DNA of 5,454 nucleotides from Caryophanales bacterium UBA3260 (GTDB taxonomy: Bacteria > Bacillota_I > Bacilli_A > RF39 > UBA660): positions 845 through 6,298 of the forward strand of contig DEUO01000104.1 in NCBI GenBank assembly GCA_002362595.1. The letters run 5' to 3'. The position numbers and the translations under genes are program-made. Positions 1 through 4,341 of this stretch are shown here, piece after piece (the first letter of the stretch is position 1; each line of letters starts with the position of its first letter). The notes beneath the pieces are model-generated. The model was given only the letters and a program-made list of their open reading frames with translations. It ran no database searches and was not told where the DNA came from.

Positions 1-1
1 A

Positions 2-205
2 CCAACTACATCTCTAGAAGAACTAACTAATAATGCTATTTATCAAACTAAACTAATAAACATAATTCATATTATCTTTAACTTATCAAGTAATGAAGTT
101 TATATAGGTGGTATTAGAGAAACTAATAAAGACAAACTAAATATATACTATAATTTAAAAAATGATATTGATAAAACTTTATCAACCATAATCGAAAACA
201 AATAA
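2..205 (+). CDS. 3' end of an unrecognised gene (partial, left edge)
   Basis: An open frame enters from the left edge and ends at TAA 203-205, followed directly by a second TAA. It gives the last 67 residues of a protein. The segment is hydrophilic and Asn/Lys/Ile-rich, with a short hydrophobic stretch (INIIHIIFNL, about residues 20-29 of the fragment), then NEVYIGGIRE, and a helical-looking, Lys-rich end (NDIDKTLSTIIENK). The alternation of beta-like and helical segments suggests a small alpha/beta domain. I do not recognise the family. Genes upstream of nusB in Firmicutes are often Asp23/Gls24-like or SpoIIIA-type, but I see no convincing match to either. The other two forward frames are quickly interrupted by stops, and codon use matches the neighbours, so this is probably a real gene end. 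No strong terminator follows it. Confidence 0.6.
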   Translation, partial: PTTSLEELTNNAIYQTKLINIIHIIFNLSSNEVYIGGIRETNKDKLNIYYNLKNDIDKTLSTIIENK

Positions 206-244
206 TAAAACTACTGTAGTTACTTCTAAACCAAAATATATATC

Positions 245-273
245 TTGTTATATCACTAAAAATTATATATAAT
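245..273 (+). promoter_or_regulatory. Sigma-A-type promoter for the four-repeat gene
   Basis: TTGTTA (245-250) and a perfect TATAAT (268-273) are separated by exactly 17 bases. Transcription would start near 280, giving a leader of about 25 bases with the ribosome site AGAAGGA (293-299) five bases before the ATG at 305. This is one of the best promoter matches in the window and suggests the 305-1606 gene starts its own transcript. Confidence 0.65.
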
Positions 274-304
274 AAGTTACATTATATGTAAAAGAAGGAC
301 CCTT

Positions 305-1606
305 ATGGAAGATAAAGTAATATTAGCAGAAAATTTAAAAATATATAATAGTGTAAAATACGGTGACGTCATATGGGTTCATCGTGCATTCTATACGAAA
401 GAAAAAGTAGAAGAAATTTCTAGTGGTCACAAAGAAGGACCATTCATCGTTATCGGTCACAAAAATGGCAATATAATTGGTTTATACGCCACTAGTGTCG
501 AACCTAAAAACGAAATAATGAAAAGTTGTACATTGCATATTCCACGAGAAGAGAGTAGCGAAACTGGTCTTAACAAAGATACTTATATTGATGTTCATCG
601 CGTAATGAATGTCTTACCAAAACAATTTATCTCTTATAAAGGCTCTTTATCTGAAGAAGACAAACAAAAACTAAGTAAAAAAATAGATGTCTTAAGGAAA
701 AAAGGATTCCACGTCCTAGACTATATTCGCGTCCCAGAAGTTCCCACCGAAAAAGGAGATCTTGTCTGGTATGAAAACAGTTTTTATCTAATTCTTGAAC
801 GAAGAAAAAAATCATTTATTGCAACAGAATTAAAAGAATCCCCAACTGAAAAGTTTTCTATAAAAATAAAAGCAAGCGGTATTTCATATTACTTTAATCC
901 TTATAGTATAATAGGAATTCGTAAAGAGCGTCACCCAGTACGTATCGGTTTTGTCGAAAGTAACGAAGATTTAAATACTGTAAATAAAATGGCTGATAGA
1001 ATAAACGAATTATCTGAGCAAGTAAAAACAAGAAAAGGAAGCATTATCACTTACAAACATTCAGTATTTTACATATATGGCGAATTAAAAGATAATTGGC
1101 AAGCATTTCGCATTTACCAAGAACTTATACCAGACTTTGCCTCATTTAAAGTCGGGGAAGAAACATACTATACTGATTTTCAAGAACTAACAGAAATATT
1201 TAAAGCTGTTGTAATCCACCGTGCAATAAATCAAGCAAGTGAAGCAGAAATGGAAAATATTAAAAAGGTCAAAAAAGAATATAACTCTAAAAGTAAATAT
1301 CGATATGGAACAACAAAACTTAATCCTGGAGACATCATAATAGATAAAGATACAAGAACACAAGAATACATAGTAATTCTCCCATATACTGATAAAATAA
1401 TTGTCATAAAAAAAGAAGATATGTATACAAGAGATTATCACTTACTAGAAAAAGACTATGAAGGTTTCTCATTAAAAGGATCAATAAACAATATGTTACT
1501 AAGAGATATTATGGGAGAAATACAAAATATTGCTCTTTCAAAACATACCGCAAACGAAATAAAATCACTAATTAAAATGATAGAAAGTAAAATAGGGCAT
1601 TATTAA
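305..1606 (+). CDS. Four-repeat MazF/PemK-like (SH3-type barrel) protein, function unknown
   Basis: A 433-residue soluble protein with no signal peptide or membrane segment. It appears to be four diverged tandem units of about 90-115 residues (about 19-135, 149-240, 243-330, 340-430). Each opens with a Gly-Asp/Ser-hydrophobic beta signature (YGDVIWV, KGDLVWY, KGSIITY, PGDIIID), continues with beta-rich sequence, and ends in a charged helix. Unit 1 lines up over its whole length with MazF/PemK: GPFIVIG (45-51) sits where the family has RPVLVI, and IDVHRVMNVLPKQ (95-107) then GSLSEEDKQKL (113-123) match the MazF tail 'QIRTIDKQRL...LDDEMMDKV'. The catalytic Arg of the RPVLVI motif is Gly45 here, so RNase activity is doubtful. 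No antitoxin-like gene lies beside it. The start ATG follows AGAAGGA at 293-299. The fold call is by eye; the four-fold repeat is more certain than the MazF kinship. A general nucleic-acid-binding or scaffold role would be inference. Confidence 0.6.
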   Translation: MEDKVILAENLKIYNSVKYGDVIWVHRAFYTKEKVEEISSGHKEGPFIVIGHKNGNIIGLYATSVEPKNEIMKSCTLHIPREESSETGLNKDTYIDVHRVMNVLPKQFISYKGSLSEEDKQKLSKKIDVLRKKGFHVLDYIRVPEVPTEKGDLVWYENSFYLILERRKKSFIATELKESPTEKFSIKIKASGISYYFNPYSIIGIRKERHPVRIGFVESNEDLNTVNKMADRINELSEQVKTRKGSIITYKHSVFYIYGELKDNWQAFRIYQELIPDFASFKVGEETYYTDFQELTEIFKAVVIHRAINQASEAEMENIKKVKKEYNSKSKYRYGTTKLNPGDIIIDKDTRTQEYIVILPYTDKIIVIKKEDMYTRDYHLLEKDYEGFSLKGSINNMLLRDIMGEIQNIALSKHTANEIKSLIKMIESKIGHY

Positions 1607-1638
1607 AAAATCACATCAATAATAAAGCAAAAAATTTA

Positions 1639-1667
1639 TTTATTTAGTCTTAATATTATGTTATAAT
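1639..1667 (+). promoter_or_regulatory. Extended -10 promoter for nusB
   Basis: TG (1659-1660), one base, then TATAAT (1662-1667) form a perfect extended -10 element. A weak -35 (TTTATT, 1639-1644) lies 17 bases upstream. The predicted start (about 1673-1675) falls at the first bases of the nusB ribosome site, so the leader would be only about 12-14 bases. No terminator is visible between 1606 and here, so read-through from the upstream gene may also contribute. Confidence 0.55.
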
Positions 1668-1671
1668 TACC

Positions 1672-1680
1672 AAAGAGGTG
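1672..1680 (+). promoter_or_regulatory. Ribosome binding site that fixes the nusB start
   Basis: AAAGAGGTG ends six bases before ATG 1687. The frame can be extended back to a GTG at 1678, but that GTG is the 3' end of this ribosome site and has no site of its own. ATG 1687 is therefore the better start. Confidence 0.75.
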
Positions 1681-1686
1681 TTTCTT

Positions 1687-2088
1687 ATGAGTAAAACAAG
1701 AAGTGAATTAAGAGAAAAAGCAATGGTTATTTTATATCAAATAGATATAATGAAAAACAGCAATATTGACTTCAACATTGAAAACTTAATATCAGAAAAC
1801 CTAGAAATAGATAATGAATTTGTGAGAAACCTTGTCTATGGTGTTACAACTCATCTTGAATCATTAGATGAAATCGCTAACGCTCATATGAAAGACTGGT
1901 CAATAAATCGTATTGATAAAACTGGTGCCGCAATTCTTCGTATTGGTTTATACGAAATTCTATATGAAGAAGATACACCTAACATTGTTGCTATAAACGA
2001 AGCTGTCGAACTAGCTAAAAAATATAGTGATGACTCTGTACGAAAAATCATCAATGCTGTCCTAGATAAAGTAAATCAAGAAAACTAA
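1687..2088 (+). CDS. nusB: Transcription antitermination factor NusB
   Basis: NusB is a small all-helical protein that pairs with ribosomal protein S10 (NusE), binds boxA RNA and supports antitermination on rRNA operons. The 133-residue length is typical. Family signatures appear in order: REKAMVILYQ (9-18), FVRNLVYGV (45-53), the W..NRIDKTGAAILRIGLYE block starting at W71, then PNIVAINEAVELAKKY (98-113) and KIINAVLDKV (120-129), the counterpart of the usual FVNGVLD end. I chose ATG 1687 over the in-frame GTG 1678 because AGAGGTG (1674-1680) is its ribosome site. It has its own extended -10 promoter and a strong terminator starting at its stop codon. In many Firmicutes nusB sits among asp23-like, folD or xse genes; here its right neighbour is a convergent def. 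Confidence 0.95.
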   Translation: MSKTRSELREKAMVILYQIDIMKNSNIDFNIENLISENLEIDNEFVRNLVYGVTTHLESLDEIANAHMKDWSINRIDKTGAAILRIGLYEILYEEDTPNIVAINEAVELAKKYSDDSVRKIINAVLDKVNQEN

Positions 2089-2114
2089 AAAATGACTTCA
2101 AAAGTCATTTTTTT
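2089..2114. terminator. Bidirectional intrinsic terminator between nusB and def
   Basis: A 10-bp stem, AAAATGACTT (2089-2098) with AAGTCATTTT (2102-2111), has a 3-base loop (CAA) and runs into seven T on the plus strand (2108-2114). On the minus strand the A-run starting at 2087 supplies a T tract. It can end both convergent genes: it starts directly after the nusB stop and lies just beyond the def stop at 2120. Confidence 0.85.
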
Positions 2115-2119
2115 AATTA

Positions 2120-2686
2120 TTAAATTGGTCTATATTTATCTTGATTTTTAAATGGATTCTTCGAATCAATCCTATCAGTAAACAAAATTCCATCTAAATG
2201 ATCCAACTCATGTTGAAAAGCAACAGCAAGTTCCTCTCTGATACGTAACTCATATTCCTCACCATATTCATTATATGCCTTAAGTGTCATTCTAGCGTGT
2301 CTAGGAACAATTCCCGTTGTAGGTCTATTTATACTTAAACAACCCTCACCCTCAGCAATATAAACCATTTCCTCTGAAGTGCTCTTAATCTTCGGATTAA
2401 CAACTACATACCTGTCAAATTTTCCTTCTTCAACTTCATAAACAATAACAAAAATACGCTTAGCAATCCCTAACTGAATATATGCAAGTCCCATGCCAGC
2501 ACGTAAATCATACTTTTCACGTAGTTCCTCAATTTGTGATATCTCCAAATAATCCATCATATCATGAATTCTTTGAACATCTTTATCTGGTAAAGGAAAA
2601 GTAACATCAACACTTTTTTTTCTTAATCTTTTATCTTTCTCATCCAAAATAACAATATTTGGAAGCTTATTAAACTTATTATTCAT
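2120..2686 (-). CDS. def: Peptide deformylase (type II)
   Basis: This enzyme removes the N-formyl group from the first methionine of new proteins in the cytoplasm; it is a metalloenzyme, usually Fe(II). The 188 residues contain all three family motifs. Motif 1 is GMGLAYIQ (64-71), with Gln71 kept. Motif 2 is EGCLS (114-118), with metal ligand Cys116. Motif 3 is HELDH (159-163), with His159 and His163 as ligands and Glu160 as catalytic acid. The insert before motif 1 (ISQIEELREKYDLRAGMG) and the overall length match the Gram-positive type II class, as in the B. subtilis and S. aureus enzymes. Motif 1 is odd: most relatives have GLAAPQ or GLSAPQ, and here A and P are replaced by Tyr69 and Ile70. 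The start at 2686 is preceded by GGTGAT (2697-2692) at 5-base spacing. The gene has its own promoter and shares a terminator with nusB. Confidence 0.95.
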   Translation of the reverse strand: MNNKFNKLPNIVILDEKDKRLRKKSVDVTFPLPDKDVQRIHDMMDYLEISQIEELREKYDLRAGMGLAYIQLGIAKRIFVIVYEVEEGKFDRYVVVNPKIKSTSEEMVYIAEGEGCLSINRPTTGIVPRHARMTLKAYNEYGEEYELRIREELAVAFQHELDHLDGILFTDRIDSKNPFKNQDKYRPI

Positions 2687-2706
2687 ATGTCATCACCAAT
2701 GAATCC

Positions 2707-2735
2707 ATTTTATCAAAAAATCGCTAAAAAGACAA
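2707..2735 (-). promoter_or_regulatory. Promoter for def, placed right after the upstream terminator
   Basis: On the minus strand TTGTCT (2735-2730), a 17-base spacer and TAAAAT (2712-2707) preceded by TG plus one base (2715-2713) make a good -35 and extended -10. Transcription would start near 2700, about 14 bases before the ATG. The -35 begins at the end of the T tract of the terminator that closes the YjcZ-like gene, so def looks transcriptionally insulated. Confidence 0.6.
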
Positions 2736-2761
2736 ATAAAAAGAGTTTTCTAGACTCTTTT
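2734..2761 (-). terminator. Intrinsic terminator of the YjcZ-like gene
   Basis: Read on the minus strand, AAAAGAGT (2761-2754) pairs with ACTCTTTT (2746-2739) around a 7-base loop (CTAGAAA), and the T tract continues as TATTT. It lies 4 bases past the stop codon of the 57-aa gene. The stem is 8 bp with four A-T pairs at its base, so it is probably moderately strong. Confidence 0.7.
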
Positions 2762-2765
2762 ATAT

Positions 2766-2939
2766 CTAATTATTATTATTCCAGTTCCATCCAGCACCAA
2801 TTATAATAACAAGTAAAATAAATAGAACTATCCAAATAGCAGCACCAATTCCGCCCCCATTAGTATATCCAACATATCCACCACAAGTAGGAGCTTGGTT
2901 ATAGTTACCATAGTAACCATTATTTCCATAATAATACAT
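2766..2939 (-). CDS. Tiny Gly/Tyr-rich membrane protein, YjcZ-like
   Basis: A 57-residue protein. The N-terminal 30 residues are rich in Tyr, Gly and Asn (MYYYGNNGYYGNYNQ...) with one Cys (Cys19) and a GGG at 28-30. A single strongly hydrophobic helix follows (about 31-50, containing IVLFILLVIIIGAG), and the tail is WNWNNNN. The helix closely resembles the 'IVVLFILLIIVGA' core of the tiny transmembrane YjcZ/YhcO-type proteins of Bacillus, some of which are sporulation-associated. The coding call rests on a very good ribosome site (AAAGGAGG 2954-2947, 7 bases from ATG), an upstream promoter, a terminator right after the TAG stop, and the protein-like pattern. The opposite strand is also open here (2895-3092), but that frame has no ribosome site and looks like a shadow. 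The role is unknown; membrane location is inferred from the helix. Confidence 0.8.
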   Translation of the reverse strand: MYYYGNNGYYGNYNQAPTCGGYVGYTNGGGIGAAIWIVLFILLVIIIGAGWNWNNNN

Positions 2940-2946
2940 ACAATAA

Positions 2947-2954
2947 CCTCCTTT
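2947..2954 (-). promoter_or_regulatory. Ribosome binding site of the YjcZ-like gene
   Basis: AAAGGAGG on the minus strand, 7 bases before the ATG at 2939. It is a near-perfect anti-16S match and is the main evidence that this small frame is translated. Confidence 0.8.
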
Positions 2955-2967
2955 ATGTATCTATTAT

Positions 2968-2997
2968 ATTTTATTAATACCTGTATAATTTTGACAA
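2968..2997 (-). promoter_or_regulatory. Promoter for the YjcZ-like gene
   Basis: On the minus strand TTGTCA (2997-2992), an 18-base spacer and TAAAAT (2973-2968) each match the consensus at five of six positions. A second -10-like TATAAT overlaps downstream (2968-2963) but has no matching -35. The start would be near 2961, leaving about 22 bases of leader. Its -35 overlaps the plus-strand TTGACA proposed for ftsW. Confidence 0.5.
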
Positions 2998-3018
2998 TAA
3001 AACCTGTTTTTTTAAAGT
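2991..3018 (+). promoter_or_regulatory. Candidate promoter for ftsW
   Basis: A perfect TTGACA (2991-2996) is followed after 16 bases by TAAAGT (3013-3018, four of six consensus positions). Transcription would start near 3025, leaving about 48 bases of leader. Other -10-like boxes nearby are TATAAT 2984-2989, TATTAT 3047-3052 preceded by TG plus one base, and TATAAT 3053-3058. The last would start inside or after the ribosome site, so I prefer the upstream pair, with limited confidence. Confidence 0.4.
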
Positions 3019-3072
3019 TTATTTTTTTTAGAATAACTTTATATGGTATTATTATAATAGGAGTGAAAGAGC

Positions 3073-4254
3073 ATGAAGAAGATATTATCTAAAATAAATT
3101 ACCCATTATTAATAATAACAATTATCTTTGCTATATTTGGCTTGGTAATGATATATTCATCTTCTAACGTTTCAGCAATCTTAAGATATGATGTAGATTC
3201 ATCATATTTCTTCAAAAAACAATTTATCTTTGAAATAGCAGCCTTCATTGGTGGTTTTATATTTATTCTCAAATTACCAACTAAATATTATCGATATTTC
3301 AGTAAAATAGCAATATTTGGTATTATAGCTGTCCTAGCATTATTATTTATTGCTGGTAGTGTAGCAAACGGTGCTAAAAGTTGGTATGAAATAGGTAAAA
3401 TGTCCATTCAGCCAACAGAATTTGCTAAAATATTTTTAATAATATATCTAGCTGTCTACTACCATCGAGTATCAACAAAACCCAAAAATAAAAAAATAAA
3501 TTTTATAGATATGTTTTTCCCACTCATCCCAGCAATAATAACGTTTATTCTAGTAGCAGCTCAACCAGATTTAGGCGGGGCTGCAATAATTGCCCTAATA
3601 ACAGCAGCAATCTTTTTCTCGTTACCTTTTGGTAAACCAGCAAAAAAAGCCATATATAAAGTAGGAATCCTTGGAATCGTTATAATGGCAATAGCTATTA
3701 TTTTTCTAGGTAAAAACTTCCTTCAAGGATACCAAGTAAACCGTATATTACATTTTTCAAAACCATGTGCTCGTGTCAACTATGGCGATAATGATACAGG
3801 ATATCAAGTATGCAATGGCTTTATAGCAATTCATAACGGTGGCCTTTTCGGTGTAGGTCTAGGAAATAGTACCCAAAAAAGACTTTATTTACCAGATTCT
3901 CATACTGACTTTATATTCCCAATAATATGTGAAGAATTAGGCCTAATTGCTGGAATACTAGTAATAATCGGCTACTTCGCAATGTTATTCATAATATTAA
4001 ATATAGCAAAAGAAGCAAGAACATTAAGAAATAGTATTCTTGTATTTGGTATATTTATATATCTAATGGCTCATATATTAATAAACATTTTAGGAGTGCT
4101 AAGCTTAATACCATTAACTGGTGTCCCTTTACCATTCTTATCATATGGAGGATCATATAATATATGTGTAATTGCCGCATTATGTATAGTTCAAAGAGTT
4201 AATATCGAAAATAAAGAAGAAGCTATAAAAGAAAAAATAGCTCGTATAGAATAA
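3073..4254 (+). CDS. ftsW: Septal peptidoglycan polymerase FtsW (SEDS family)
   Basis: SEDS proteins are integral membrane glycosyltransferases that polymerise lipid II; FtsW works with a class B PBP at the division site. The 393 residues are very hydrophobic, fitting about ten membrane helices. Family marks are GAKSWYEIG (100-108, conserved Trp104), SIQPTEFAK (111-119), QPDLGGA (164-170), GLFGVGLGNSTQKRLYLP (257-274), HTDFIF (277-282, with Asp279 matching the Asp essential in RodA/FtsW), EELG (287-290) and TGVPLPFLSYGGS (349-361). The GLGNSTQK form of the loop fits FtsW or SpoVE better than RodA. The large extracellular loop carries Cys232 and Cys247, and Cys232 sits where relatives usually have Trp (NPW). 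ATG 3073 is preceded by AGGAGTG (3059-3065). A strong terminator closes the gene. SpoVE is the alternative name if the host sporulates, for which there is no evidence here. Confidence 0.9.
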   Translation: MKKILSKINYPLLIITIIFAIFGLVMIYSSSNVSAILRYDVDSSYFFKKQFIFEIAAFIGGFIFILKLPTKYYRYFSKIAIFGIIAVLALLFIAGSVANGAKSWYEIGKMSIQPTEFAKIFLIIYLAVYYHRVSTKPKNKKINFIDMFFPLIPAIITFILVAAQPDLGGAAIIALITAAIFFSLPFGKPAKKAIYKVGILGIVIMAIAIIFLGKNFLQGYQVNRILHFSKPCARVNYGDNDTGYQVCNGFIAIHNGGLFGVGLGNSTQKRLYLPDSHTDFIFPIICEELGLIAGILVIIGYFAMLFIILNIAKEARTLRNSILVFGIFIYLMAHILINILGVLSLIPLTGVPLPFLSYGGSYNICVIAALCIVQRVNIENKEEAIKEKIARIE

Positions 4255-4281
4255 CTGATACAACATATCAGTTATTTTTTT
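4250..4281 (+). terminator. Intrinsic terminator of ftsW, overlapping its stop codon
   Basis: An 11-bp perfect stem, AATAACTGATA (4250-4260) with TATCAGTTATT (4266-4276), has a 5-base loop (CAACA) and seven T (4275-4281). The stop codon TAA (4252-4254) lies inside the 5' arm, so a terminating ribosome would cover part of the hairpin. This separates ftsW from comEA. Confidence 0.85.
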
Positions 4282-4305
4282 ATAAAATAAAAAGGAAATT
4301 TAACC

Positions 4306-4328
4306 CACTATCTAGAAAATATATAGTG
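4306..4328 (+). repeat. Inverted repeat directly before the comEA ribosome site
   Basis: CACTAT (4306-4311) and ATAGTG (4323-4328) are perfect inverted arms around an 11-base centre. The right arm ends at the base before the ribosome site AAAGGAGG (4329-4336). It could be an operator or an RNA hairpin next to the ribosome site. There is no T tract, so it is not a terminator. Function is unproven, and a 6-bp AT-rich repeat could arise by chance. Confidence 0.4.
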
Positions 4329-4341
4329 AAAGGAGGTAAAT

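Noticed and set aside
209..221. Palindrome AACTAC T GTAGTT after the first partial gene
   Set aside because: With a realistic loop only about 5 bp remain and no T tract follows, so it is too weak to call a terminator; operator use is unsupported.
627..815. Open frame of 62 codons on the minus strand
   Set aside because: It lies entirely within the 305-1606 gene, has no ribosome site, and its product is the Phe/Leu-rich type expected from reading A-rich coding sequence backwards.
1187..1441. Open frame of 84 codons on the minus strand
   Set aside because: Antisense shadow of the 305-1606 gene: Phe/Tyr/Cys/Ile-rich with no domain pattern and no ribosome site.
305..1606. A toxin-antitoxin module
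   Set aside because: No small antitoxin-like frame lies upstream or downstream, the protein is about four times the usual length, and the catalytic Arg seems absent in the first unit.
1621..1640. AATAAA...TTTATT inverted arms before nusB as a terminator
   Set aside because: The stem is only A-T pairs, with no T run placed after it. It more likely reflects local AT-richness and overlaps the nusB promoter.
3053..3058. TATAAT as the ftsW -10 box
   Set aside because: The start would fall near 3065, downstream of the ribosome site AGGAG at 3059-3063, giving a message without it.
2895..3092. Plus-strand open frame of 65 codons leading into ftsW
   Set aside because: It starts inside the YjcZ-like gene on the other strand, runs through the promoter region, and has no ribosome site. 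The minus-strand gene explains the sequence better.
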